DNA of 16,265 nucleotides from Lichtheimia corymbifera B2541 (GCA_000697475.1 JNEU01000781.1:1-16265), one strand, 5' to 3'; positions 1-8,579 are shown, counted from the first letter of the stretch. Notes: generated by a model from the letters alone, not told the origin. Program-made: numbers and translations.

Positions 1-215
1 TGGCATCGGCTCTTTTTTTTTGCAATGGCAGCTACTTTTCTTTCATTATCCACCACTTTCTTGCTTGATGAACAAATTGCGACGTTGCTGGTCTTCAGCC
101 ATACTACGATGCGTATTGTACACACGACAGTTGGTTTTTTTAATAAAAGGGAAGCACCAGGAAAAATAATATAGGTTATGGTTGCTGCCATTGCAAAAGA
201 AAAGAGCTGATGCCA
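1..215. mobile_element. MITE-like element with 32-bp terminal inverted repeats
   Basis: Bases 1-32 and the reverse complement of 184-215 match at 30 of 32 positions, differing only at positions 8 and 17 of the arm. Each arm starts TGGCATC, has a T-rich middle and ends GCAATGGCAGC. The interior of about 150 bp has no convincing gene. Size and arms fit a non-autonomous inverted-repeat element or a fold-back sequence. The left arm begins at the first base of the window, so the true left end and any target-site duplication cannot be seen. No transposase accompanies it. Confidence 0.55.
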
Positions 216-340
216 GGTAGAAATCCCTCACCACGCCATGTCAAAAACACTGGTCGCTATCTCACTATGATACCAACGCCTCTTCATATTCATAGCCTGC
301 AAGTTTATTGAAAAAATGCAGTATCTGCACTGAGGACCGA

Positions 341-417
341 AATGCCCTAGTGCATTATGGAATTCTCAAAATGCACTAGGGCATTACGCGTAATGCACGG
401 ATTCCCGTAATGCCCTA
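341..417. repeat. Nested perfect inverted repeats built on a GGGCATTA motif
   Basis: Three overlapping palindromic structures share bases. 341-356 pairs perfectly with 370-385 (16 bp, 13-base loop). 381-396 is a perfect 16-bp palindrome, GCATTACGCGTAATGC. 377-388 pairs perfectly with 406-417 (12 bp, 17-base spacer). The word TAATGCCC/GGGCATTA and its relative TAATGCAC recur in both orientations. The mutually exclusive pairings could be clustered binding sites for a dimeric protein, a remnant of a transposon end, or an RNA switch if transcribed. No flanking gene points to one of these. Confidence 0.6.
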
Positions 418-1020
418 CAACAAATACACGTACATATGTTAAGGATAGGAAACATGCACACATGTCTACGCGCTCACTGATTCACTCACCTAATCATTCT
501 CATTATCACCTCTTCTTCACTAGTCATCCTTTCTTGATGATCATAGGAAATCACACCATAAACAATGGACGTGATAAAAAAAATGCACGTTTTGCGTGCG
601 TGGTGATTTGATTCTAGGGTCCTTACAGATTACGAGGATTACGAGGATAGAAGTATACGTAATCTTCCATTTAACCAACTTGTATCATTCAACTAGCAGA
701 AGATAAGTAAGATACCACGCGTTATAATATCTATGGGTCAATCTATCATCCGGAAAGCACAACGTTGTTGACACCATATATATACTATACCCCTTGTAAT
801 GGATATGATCGGCTTTATAATGGCTATTGCATTGGATACCTCATGCCAAGAATAACATAGTGTTTGGTAATCCTTTTGTGAGGCCATGATACCACCAAAC
901 ATGACGCGATATTGTTTTTTTCTGGTACTGGATTTCTTTCTCAATTTTGACTCATTCAACTTTTATTTTAAAGGTCTTGGAGGCTACACTACTCTAAAAC
1001 TCTCAAGCGCCAATAAGGAT
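418..1020. other. Intergenic stretch without a supported gene
   Basis: AT-rich sequence with no ATG-started reading frame of convincing length. The only local structure noted is a tandem duplication of the 9-mer GATTACGAG at 628-645. A minus-strand open stretch (959-738) starts with TTG rather than ATG and shows no family features. Confidence 0.4.
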
Positions 1021-1609
1021 CGTGCAATAGGGTAGCAATCGTGACAGCTCGTACCATATCCATTTTGCTTGCATCGAATACCCATTGTCCCAATTTCCAT
1101 ATATGCAGGCCTGCAGACACATCCGAAAGGCATACCATCAGCTAAACATAGTTTATCCACCTATTGGAACCGCGTGCATGCTGTAGAATCCATATCAGGA
1201 TCGACAGTAGAAAGAAAGACCAATGTCACCATCGAGGATCAACGCGAGAGAATGAAAAAGATCCAAAGGGGCGGATGGATGATATTGAACAGTATCAAAA
1301 GCCCTGTTTGAAGGGGGCGGTATCATGGTGTGTACTGCCATCCTCTGATAGGCGTGATGCCACAACGGTCCGATCCAACTTGAACCTTCCCATGCTGCTT
1401 TCATGATTGCCTGAAAAATAAAATCCAACATGATGAGCAGCATGAAACCAAAGAACCACCTTTTTGCGCCATTCCAGCACTCGCTCTTCCAGAAGATTCC
1501 ATGTTACCAATGCATTGATCCTTGTCAAGTTGTTTCTACGAAGTTTGGTAAGATGACTTGGTTACATTTATAGCACGTTCATTTTTAATCAACATGTTGC
1601 ATACCTTTT
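1021..1609. other. Unassigned stretch with short coding-like fragments on the minus strand
   Basis: Two overlapping minus-strand open stretches (1528-1295 and 1443-1195) lack a usable upstream ATG or belong to different frames. A good pyrimidine-rich acceptor (TTATTTTTCAG, minus strand near 1412) suggests an intron end, but no strong matching donor is visible. This may be the 3' continuation of the minus-strand fragments at 1.6-2.9 kb. Confidence 0.3.
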
Positions 1610-2047
1610 TTAGTGATGAAAGTTCACGCGCTCATAACCACAATAGCCACCAATCCGAGTCGATCCATAGCACCTATTCACAATCCCTTTGCATTGAAGT
1701 GCTATAATCAAAAGTGCACGCTGTTTAGAGCCATGGTGTGCAAACGAGGATGATGCAATATGTACCTGTGGTAAACGCGATGTTTCGATGATACCGTAAC
1801 CAAGGAACAGATGGGTTCGAGCCAAGTTTTTGATAATGTTGGAAGCGACAAGGGGTACATGTAGCGCCTTAGAGAGAGCCATCAAGCATGGAAAACGGTG
1901 TAGAGTAGGCGCGCGATTCAATGCAGTAAAGGGGACTTGTTGACTTATTGACCTTCCTCCCACCAGATTTCGCCAGCGCTTAACATGTCCAAATACAAAC
2001 AGATCACTGCTAATACCGATCATCCAGAACACCTTCAATACTACCAT
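1610..2047 (-). CDS. Hypothetical protein ORF, 145 residues, possibly an exon of a larger gene
   Basis: This is the longest ATG-started open frame in the left third, apart from the main gene. I do not recognise it. Near the start is a hydrophobic/aromatic stretch (VFWMIGISSDLFVFG), then a basic segment (HVKRWRNL) and a middle with no low complexity. A canonical-looking intron (GTATGT donor at 2107, TAG acceptor at 2041, 67 bp) lies immediately upstream, so the ATG at 2047 would fall inside the intron and the frame would then be an internal exon. The upstream exon joins this frame only through a TAA, so the locus is either a pseudogene or is spliced differently. A chance ORF remains possible. 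Confidence 0.25.
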   Translation of the reverse strand: MVVLKVFWMIGISSDLFVFGHVKRWRNLVGGRSISQQVPFTALNRAPTLHRFPCLMALSKALHVPLVASNIIKNLARTHLFLGYGIIETSRLPQVHIASSSFAHHGSKQRALLIIALQCKGIVNRCYGSTRIGGYCGYERVNFHH

Positions 2048-2900
2048 ATACACAGTAGCCCGTTACTATGTGGTGTAATAACCCCAACTGTGGATGAACA
2101 CACATACCTTAAAAGGCGAACATAGAAAAATGTTTCCATACATGCTGTATACTGCCATGATCCAAAACAATGGATATAATTGCTTCCTCTTGCTGTCTTG
2201 CGACACCTTTGGCCAAGATCAAACGGGTCCGTTGGGTGCTGCTCCCATACAATCCATATCTCCAGCTTGATGCCATCCAATCCATATATTAGGCTATGTG
2301 CAATAAATCCAATGATGTTGATTGAAGAGGATCCTGTTTTAATGCATTAAATATATGACTTGTATATTGGTATACTTTATACATACCATGACTGGAAGTC
2401 AAAACGTCCCTTCATGCTCTCGCCTTGCTGCTTTATCACGTGATGAGTCGCTGGACAAAGGTTGCTAGCACTGTAACAAGGTCATCGATATAGAATGCCA
2501 ACATCTGCCTTTGCTGCATACCTTCCACGTGGCCTTGCTTGTACCTTACTCAGAGTACCCTTTGCGCCTGTTGAACGGAATCGTGCTGCACATTCCTCCT
2601 GGACGCTGTCAATGTCGCCATTGCTGAACCAAGAGAGCTGCAAAAGACAAGTATATCAGTATACATAACAAAGAAAGGCAAGTTAACTTGTACACTATAA
2701 TATCACGTTGCTCACCTTCACTGACACCCTTTCGCATAGATCGGTTGCTAATGAGGGCCTCCATGTCGAACCACGATCGCGGTGTTGCTGGGCTGGGATG
2801 ATAACAAGGAAGCAGCAAGGAGAAGACAGCACCCTTTTGACACACACATACAAGGAAATTAGTGTCTGCCCATTACATATACACAACCACCATACATAAC
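2010..2900 (-). pseudogene. Spliced minus-strand gene remnant (exons near 2716, 2637-2387, 2333-2108, 2040-2010)
   Basis: Three successive minus-strand introns look genuine: 2715-2638 (GTGAGC to TTTTGCAG, 78 bp), 2386-2334 (GTATGT to AAACAG, 53 bp) and 2107-2041 (67 bp). Across the first, an exon ending at 2716 (reading CERVSVK) joins in phase to one beginning LSWFSNGDIDSVQEECAARF, which runs to a TGA at 2484-2482. The same frame continues open past that TGA to the next donor. The 2333-2108 exon has its own long open frame (SINIIGFIAHSLIYGLDG, then EIWIVWEQHPTDPF) and joins across the third intron to end shortly at a TAG. No upstream ATG was found in the first exon's frame. Good splice sites with in-frame stops and phase breaks suggest decay, though a wrong exon model could look the same. 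The family is unrecognised. Confidence 0.35.
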
Positions 2901-3156
2901 ACGTTTATGAACACACTTTTTATTATCATATTATCATACGGGGGCGGTGTTAAGGGTGAAGGGGGGCAAAGGCTAATACTGCTGCGGTATGACTATAATA
3001 CAACTACACGTAATACCACTACCACACCTATACCTGTTTATGAGCTAGTGATACAGACATAGTATAGACATACTTGTACACCGATTCCAACCACAATGGA
3101 GAAGGGTCATGTCACTCGATTAGTCAAATGGGGTGAAATGGGGGTGACGTGCTGGC

Positions 3157-3173
3157 CTTTAATAAATTATACG
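3157..3173 (+). promoter_or_regulatory. TATA-like element of the 3236-5213 gene
   Basis: An AATAAATTATA-type element lies about 65-80 bases before the first in-frame ATG and is followed by a pyrimidine-rich tract (3179-3235), a common arrangement at fungal transcription starts. TGACGT, a CRE-like word, sits just upstream at 3145-3150. Position and composition are the only support. Confidence 0.35.
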
Positions 3174-3235
3174 TTTCCACGCCAACCACTTGTTTCCTCT
3201 CTCTTTCCGCTTTCTGCTACTTTTGCTCTCACGTC

Positions 3236-4877
3236 ATGTTGCTCTGCGCTTTTTTACTTGCCTGCCTTCTTGTCTCTCCACCTGTTTTTATCATGGTGTT
3301 TCTGCTCTACTGCATTCTATACGTTGTTATGGAATTTGCTCTGCCCCTTTTCGTGTTGCTTTGCTTCACATTTTTTTACTACCACTTTTGGTCCTGCTGC
3401 GTGGCGTACTTGGAGAAGTGGGTTGCCTTTTGTGATTACAGCAGCTTGTCTCGTGTGGTTGACGAAAGTCCCACCTTGACTTTGCCTTTGCCTGTTCGCC
3501 GTCCTCTGCCTGGTGTTGTTGTTACGTGTCTCTCTCGCTCCGGTGAAGTTCTCTCTGTGCACGTTGTGCGCTTTGATTCTTCTGATGATGTTGGTTCCGC
3601 TCGTGCTGTTGGTGATGCTGCACCTGTCTCTGCTGTCGTTCCTGCTCCTGTTCAAGAGGATGCTTCTTTGTCTGCTGGTGTTGCCGTTGTTTCCGACGTG
3701 GTGCCTTCTGCTGCTGATGATTTGGTTGTTGACCTGGTTCCCTCTGGTGGAGTTGTTGGCCCACTTTCTGTTGCTGGTGATGTTGCGCCTGATGTTGATG
3801 CGCCTGCTAATGATGCCATTGCTGCTGATGATGCCATTGCGGCTGAAGCGCTTGCTGCTGAAGCACCTGCTAATGATGCCATTGCTGCTGATGATGCCAT
3901 TGAGGCTGAAGCGCTTGCTGCTGAAGCACCTGTTGTTGATGCGATTGTTGGTGGTGATGTTGATATGGATGACGAGATCGATCATTTGGGTAAGTATTCT
4001 GCTAATATTGTATCTATTGTATTATGCAAGTATCTCATGACGTTTGTATATAGCCTTTCTTTTCGAGCAACTGACTGCCAACGATCCTTTTGACGAGGAT
4101 GACCATATGGCACCTCCCTTTGACCGTCGCGATCTTGAAATGGTTGACATGGATATGATGGAAATTGGTATGTACTGCATTCATTTCTTTGGGTGTTATA
4201 GTGATATGAGTTCTAACATGGTATAATCTTTTATAGAGGACGATCTGCTTTCAGTGATGTCAACCACGCCACTCTTTCCTGACCCTGAACCGGAACCAAT
4301 GGAAGCTGAATCAACTCCTCCTCTTATCGCAATCCCTACCACCATCATCAACACCACCGCTTCCATTGCCGACACCACATTCGTTTCTGATCCTGAACCC
4401 ATGGAAGTAACTTCTCCTCTTCTTACCGCAACACCCATCATCACCAATGTTACCGCTACTTCCATCGTCAACACCAACAGCACCGCTATTACTCCTATCA
4501 CCACCGATCCCGCTTCTTCTATTGCCACCACCAACAACAACAACACTACCGCCATTCCTCAAGCTACCACCACTACCGCCACTACTATGACCACTACTGC
4601 CACTTCTATGGATATCGATATCTCATATGCCACCACCAATTCCGCTACTATGCCCAGCACACCCACCATCACCAACGCCGTTCCTTCTCCTGTCATCACC
4701 ACCGCTCCTACCGTTACTTCTACTGCTATGCCTACTGCTACCACCGTCATTACCTCTTCTCCTCGTCCTCGCTCTTTGTACAATCCTTCCATTGAGCTCA
4801 TCCAATCACGTCTTCAACGAATCCGCAACGTTGTCCTTACCAGCAACACACCATCATCATCTTCCGCAACTACCACC

Positions 4878-4917
<40 letters not shown>

Positions 4918-5028
4918 CTACTCCTGCTATCACTAATACCGCTTCTTCCTCTTCCTCGTCTGGCTTGGTACGCCCTGATATGCCTCCGCCTCCTCCACGA
5001 CCACGACGAGCTATGCAACTACCTACAC

Positions 5029-5069
<41 letters not shown>

Positions 5070-5213
5070 CGATCGTCATCATCCAACATTCCTTCCGCTG
5101 ATTCCTCATCACGTTCTGAATCCGAAACCACCCCACAACAACAACAATCGACGCCATCCACCATCTCTGATGATGTGCGTGAGGTGCAGGAAGCACTTGG
5201 TCTTTTTGACTAA
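3236..5213 (+). CDS. Hypothetical low-complexity protein with hydrophobic N-terminus and Thr/Ser-rich tail (3 exons)
   Basis: I do not recognise this gene. Exons are 3236-3989, 4054-4167 and 4237-5213. The introns of 64 and 69 bp have GTAAGT and GTATGT donors and TAG acceptors (TTCTAAC branch site in the second); all junctions are phase 1 and the joined frame is open for 614 codons to TAA. In order: strongly hydrophobic residues 1-58, enough for two or three membrane segments or a signal anchor; a Val/Ala/Asp-rich region with two 21-residue repeats (about 189-230); an acidic linker encoded by exon 2 (about 252-289); a Thr/Ile/Ala/Pro-rich domain with a 16-Thr run (about 500-516); a helix-like patch, IELIQSRLQRIRNVVL; PPPPPRPRR; a run of about 13 Ser; and a C-terminus ending EVQEALGLFD. 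The Thr/Ser domain resembles O-glycosylated wall or mucin-like regions, which is inference. ATGs at 3293 and 3329 are alternative starts. A further intron follows the stop. Confidence 0.72.
3800..3946 (+). repeat. 63-bp in-frame tandem repeat encoding an Ala/Asp-rich 21-residue unit
   Basis: Two nearly identical 63-bp units (3800-3862, 3863-3925) and a partial third encode APANDAIAADDAIAAEALAAE-type units; the second copy differs by one residue (Ala to Glu). Such repeats vary in number by slippage or unequal exchange and probably make an extended or helical acidic spacer. Confidence 0.85.
4869..4916 (+). repeat. ACC/ACT trinucleotide run encoding 16 threonines
   Basis: An in-frame trinucleotide array in exon 3. 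Its first part is ACC and its second ACT, so it is interrupted rather than a pure microsatellite, which should slow slippage. It is translated as a Thr homopolymer followed by PTPA. Confidence 0.85.
5031..5069 (+). repeat. Pure TCA microsatellite encoding about 13 serines
   Basis: Uninterrupted TCA repeat within exon 3, followed by CGA TCG and more TCA. Because it is a pure repeat it is likely to vary in length between strains; changes in whole units would keep the frame. Confidence 0.85.
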
Positions 5214-5795
5214 GAGGATTTGTGGGTGCCTTTTGGTAAGTAAAGGTTTATGCATGTGTATATCTTTATCTGTTTCTTATATATTCCTACTCCATCTACA
5301 GGGCGATTGGCTGGTTGCTTCTGACTCGGAGCGGTGTTTCGGTTACGGATAGGATACCCTGCAATCCAGATTCAAGGCGTGGATGATTCTCAGGTACGTT
5401 TGGCTTCGTGTGGTTGAGTGAAAGGATAGGCATGTAGGTCTCAAGGTGAGAGGGTCTGGATGGTCATCGATGACGCTGCCATTGGTGCTGAAAGGTCCAA
5501 CGAGTAAGTCCAAGTCTGTCTCCATTGATCCTGTTGGCTATGTGCAAGTCCTTGCTTTCCTTCGTCCTCTCATGGTCTATTTGTCATGTTTCCCACTGAG
5601 GTGCTTCCTTTGGTATTGAAAGGGTAAGTCAAAATACTGGTATTGACTTATATGATCAATTTACTTACTTACAAATGCCTTTTTATATTGTGGGGGCATA
5701 TCATGGTCATTGAGACTGTGGTATGTCTCTGCATAGTGACACTGCCTTTACATGTTGGATGATCATGTTTTGGCACAAGCGGTAATCATCTTTGA
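5214..5795 (+). other. 3' flank of the main gene with a further intron and coding-like fragments
   Basis: Just past the TAA is a canonical intron at 5236-5301 (GTAAGT to CTACAG, 66 bp), so the transcript probably extends beyond the stop, or an alternative isoform skips it. After it come short open fragments in changing frames, for example VWMVIDDAAIGAERSNE ending at a TAA near 5508 and a piece near 5590 reading GLFVMFPTEVLPLVLKG up to a GTAAGT. The words GGTGCTGAAAGG and GGTATTGAAAGG before two GTAAGT sites hint at an internal duplication. No continuous gene could be assembled. Confidence 0.4.
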
Positions 5796-5987
5796 AAGTG
5801 GGCAGACAAGAAAAAGATCGTCAAGACATGGATTGCTTGGCATCATGGCCTGGTTATGGAGCAGACAGAGCGTCGTTGGACCCGGCCCTTTGGTGCAGAG
5901 GATAAGACTCTGAAGGATCCTGAGGTGAATGAGGCCTGCATGCTGATTCCTTTCGCTCTCCACATGGGGCTGGACGTCCTGGGATGA
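5796..5987 (+). pseudogene. Coding-like fragment, 63 codons, no start
   Basis: An open stretch between TGA at 5793 and TGA at 5985 reads like protein-coding sequence: KKIVKTWIAWHHGLVMEQ, then a Trp/Arg-rich piece (ERRWTRPFGAED) and HMGLDVLG. It has no ATG near its beginning. A CAG at 5803-5805 could be an acceptor. The +1 frame becomes open at 5947, overlaps its end and continues into the 5989-6567 model, as expected if a single frameshift split one older gene. The family is not recognised. Confidence 0.35.
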
Positions 5988-5988
5988 C

Positions 5989-6567
5989 ATGCCACGCCTT
6001 GTTTCTGGGTCTGTGGGGTGTCCCTGTGAGCAGGTTATGGTCACGCGGTATGGTATGTATTGCATCGCATATGGTTATGTCTTCTCAAAATACTAATGAA
6101 TGTCTCCCTTGACAATAGGCCTTGGGCCCTTTTGGGGCGATTGGTATCAGCAGCGGCTGCTGTCTGGAGGGCAGGAGTTCTCTTTTCTTTTTATTGGTGT
6201 CGTCACCGATTCGGGCCTCACGCATGTGGTGGATACCATTACACACACCCAAGAGTTATCGTTTCTTCTTATCGATGGTGTCATGCTTTGGATATCGCAT
6301 TGTCAAGGATGCAAGGCACAAGGGTTCTCTTTTCTTTTTACTGGTGGAATTACGCTGACCACATGCACATGGATCGTCAAAGGTACAAGTCTCAAGCTTT
6401 CTCTCTGCTTTTATTGGCATCGTTACATATCAAGAGGTTATTCACATGGCTACAACACACAAGATGTCTCCATTCAAGAATACGATCTCGGTGCAATTAC
6501 GAATTGGACCACAATTATTATCATGGCCACGCAGCACAAGGGTTCCTTTTTTTATTCGGCTTCCTAG
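5989..6567 (+). CDS. Hypothetical 170-residue two-exon ORF reading into a tandem repeat
   Basis: Exons 5989-6052 and 6119-6567 are joined across a 66-bp intron with a GTATGT donor, an ACTAAT branch-like site and a CAATAG acceptor. The intron contains a TAA in this frame, so splicing is needed. The joined frame starts MPRLVSGSVGCPCEQV and crosses the junction as TRYGLGPFWGDWYQQRLL. From about residue 35 the protein follows the local DNA repeat: QEFSFLF, QELSFLL and QGFSFLF recur every 23-26 residues before periodicity is lost. The last 60 residues look like accidental translation of the repeat and the stop is TAG. Either it is a repeat-containing protein degenerating at its 3' end, or only the first 50 or so residues were ever coding. 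No known domain is seen. Confidence 0.35.
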
Positions 6568-6740
6568 CATTACCAATTTGTCGTTATTCATCGTTATGGC
6601 TACACATCACAGACACTCGTTCGTTTAATCAGCTTGATGGCCTTACCAATTTGGGCATTTATCGTCATGGCTACAAGGCACAAGGCCTCCTTTTCTTTTA
6701 TTTCATGAGGCGTCTCGTTGCTACACAACTACTATCTTCG
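6157..6740 (+). repeat. Degenerate tandem repeat, period about 72 bp, about 8 copies
   Basis: A core resembling ATGGCTACAAGGCACAAGG followed by a T-rich TTCTTTTCTTTTATT stretch recurs. Cores fall near 6235, 6306, 6376, 6446, 6523, 6596 and 6667, with spacings of 70-77 bases and an earlier weak copy near 6157. Copies diverge strongly and indels are frequent, so most of the array is out of frame. Similar words (GGCACGCAGCAGCAAGG near 6864, GGCAAGGCACAAGTCTC near 7704) suggest very degraded copies further right. Confidence 0.6.
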
Positions 6741-7862
6741 ATTCATGTGACACGAGATCTTGCTTGTTTGGTTGATTGGTAGTACTTCATGATATATGGT
6801 TTATGGCCTTGGGATCAAGATGAAGATTCAACGCGGATTCCTTTATTTGTATCATGGTGGCACGCAGCAGCAAGGCAATCTTATGGTGGCATCCACATTG
6901 AAGCTCATACTGCATATTTGGCACAATACTGCTACGCATCGAGGAGTTGGGTTATTGCATCCTATGTTTGACCAAGAATCACGGGTGACAGCGACGCAAA
7001 GGCAACGATGAAGGCATTGACTTTAGCCACTTCACGATTGTTTACGGCTGGAATTGTACGGTGACATATCTACGGCATCAAGGATGGTGACAAGAGACTT
7101 TTTCATATCGGGTGGCATTTATTGATATGATCGAGTGGCAACACGCGGCTATGGCGATGGATTTATGGAGTATGACAGAACCAACAACCAAGGCACACAT
7201 GCAAGTCTCATGGCAAATCATGGTTATATTGAAATATCATCCCATTGACGGCGTGGTAATCAAAGTGATCTTTGGAGAAGGCACTCCTTTAGCAATTCGG
7301 CTTCATCAAGATATTCCAATTTGAGGGGCATTGAGTGGCGATCGAATACTGGCATTTTCAGAAGTGGCTCTTGGCGGTGATCACGATCCACAGCAGACAT
7401 ATGGTAGCGGATGGCGAGGAGATTTCATATCCCGGTGGCTGGAGCATGCTAGCGGATCCTACGCTTACAAATGGGGGACCAATTGGGACCAATGCACATG
7501 CTGTGGTGGTACGTGAACACGAACGCTACGAATGCATATTCACACGGGTCCTATGGCATCCGAGAGCATACACAATATCACTGCAATGGTTATCATTATT
7601 CAAGTCTGGCCCTTGCCGCAGCGTCATATTTCTCCAAAGATGACTGGTGGTCTGTGAACCTCTTCCAGTCATTGGTGGTTCATGCATGGTTACGGACAAC
7701 ATGGGCAAGGCACAAGTCTCATTACCAAAACAACAAAGTCGACACTACCGCCAGAGTCAAGCTCAAAGACAAACCAAGGGTCGACCATACAACACGCAAG
7801 TATATGACTCCAACGATTATCTATATCCATGACGCTTACCTCAGCATTATCTAGATACAATT
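6741..7862 (+). other. Repeat-derived or decayed sequence without a supported gene
   Basis: Several ORFs of 60-127 codons exist in different frames, the longest at 7471-7854, but none shows a domain, splice structure or codon pattern setting it apart from chance. Recurrent GGTGGCAT, ATGGTTA and GGCACA words suggest continuation of the degenerate repeat seen upstream. Confidence 0.35.
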
Positions 7863-7996
7863 ATGAAATGTCTGTACTATATCACACGGTCCTGGCGATC
7901 GATTCTGGATTTCCTATGCACGGCAATTGCACGGTTTCACATATATCAAAATATTAATGCAAATCAATCTACTATCAACACAAATCAATCTTCGGT

Positions 7997-8018
7997 TCTC
8001 TCTCTCTCTCTCTCTCTC
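7997..8018 (+). repeat. (TC)11 microsatellite
   Basis: Eleven uninterrupted TC units. CT-rich tracts often lie at fungal transcription starts, and a good intron begins about 90 bases downstream, so it may mark a leader. Confidence 0.9.
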
Positions 8019-8034
8019 GTATGCGCATACAAGC

Positions 8035-8100
8035 CACATCAATCATCAATCTCAATCAATCATCAATCTCAATCAATTAATCAATCTCAATCATTCTCAA
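8035..8100 (+). repeat. TCAATCAATC-type imperfect short tandem repeat
   Basis: Overlapping CAATCAATC and TCAATC words recur, giving a pyrimidine/adenine-rich, stop-poor stretch immediately before a GTAAGT donor at 8109. Confidence 0.75.
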
Positions 8101-8108
8101 ACATCAAA

Positions 8109-8169
8109 GTAAGTCTCATTAGTGGATTGGGTTATATGCAAGGTCCATGTATTAACAAAGGTGTTATAG
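8109..8169 (+). other. Intron, 61 bp
   Basis: GTAAGT donor, ATTAAC branch-like site and TTATAG acceptor at typical spacing. A second possible intron, 8317-8372 (GTACGT to CTTTAG, 56 bp), follows. Together they indicate a spliced plus-strand transcript between about 7.99 and 8.5 kb. Confidence 0.5.
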
Positions 8170-8176
8170 AACAAGC

Positions 8177-8299
8177 ATGCCGAGAAACAAACGTCAATGG
8201 CATCAAGACCAGTCTGGAGGATATGTATCGCTTTGTGGTCCAAATCGCAATCTTTACCATCACTCAAAGAAGGATTGGCAATCAATATCATCAATATGA
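8177..8299 (+). CDS. Candidate 40-residue small protein in the exon after the 8109-8169 intron
   Basis: The first ATG after the intron opens a 40-codon frame: basic start MPRNKRQWHQ, middle GGYVSLCGPNRNLYHHSKKD, ending at TGA. It reads like real protein and would put the intron in the 5' leader behind a CT-rich start region. However, all three plus frames are open across most of this exon: one joins in phase to the long upstream frame from 7863, and another ends GNQYHQYERA. The coding frame therefore cannot be fixed from sequence alone. No family is recognised. Confidence 0.3.
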   Translation: MPRNKRQWHQDQSGGYVSLCGPNRNLYHHSKKDWQSISSI

Positions 8300-8376
8300 G
8301 AGAGCCTGAATAACAAGTACGTATATGGTTACCATTATCAGGGTGAAGGGGGTTCTTATTTTGGGTCTTTAGATAC

Positions 8377-8450
8377 AGAAAAAAAAAAGAAGAAAAAAGA
8401 ATACAAGAAAAAAGAAGAAAAGAAGAAAAGAAGAAAAGAACAAGAACAAG
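8377..8450 (+). repeat. A/G homopurine tract with GAAAA/GAAGAA units
   Basis: About 74 bases that are almost entirely purine (GAAAAAAAAAAG, then repeated AAGAAGAAAAG units), broken only by a TAC and two AAC triplets. It follows a possible acceptor at 8371-8372. Such tracts can form triplex structures or act as nucleosome-excluding spacers ahead of the TATA box at 8580. Confidence 0.8.
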
Positions 8451-8579
8451 CGGAACTTGCATGAACCGTGCTTGGAGAACTAGGATCACGCTGGTATCGG
8501 TGTTCGACCACAAGCAGCCTTACGCTAGTGCATGTGAAAGGATACTCAAGAACATGGACACGCTCCTCATCATAATGGG

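Noticed and set aside
1814..1823. GGTTCGAGCC, like a tRNA B-box, followed by a T run; a similar GGTTCGAACC at 11599-11608
   Set aside because: No acceptor, D or anticodon stems can be drawn around either, and the flanks do not pair as a T-arm.
3317..3985. 222-codon minus-strand frame opposite exon 1 of the main gene
   Set aside because: It is the antisense shadow of the GAT/GCT/GTT-rich repeat codons. The plus frame joins across two introns and has a sensible domain order.
4814..5164. Minus-strand poly-Asp/poly-Val frame
   Set aside because: Antisense of the TCA and ACC/ACT repeats, with no independent start or splice support.
4627..5352. 241-codon plus frame with poly-Leu and poly-His, overlapping exon 3
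   Set aside because: A frame-shifted reading of the Thr and Ser trinucleotide runs; the spliced in-phase frame explains the region.
7471..7854. 127-codon plus-strand ORF
   Set aside because: No domain, splice context or composition sets it apart from other chance frames in this repeat-derived stretch.
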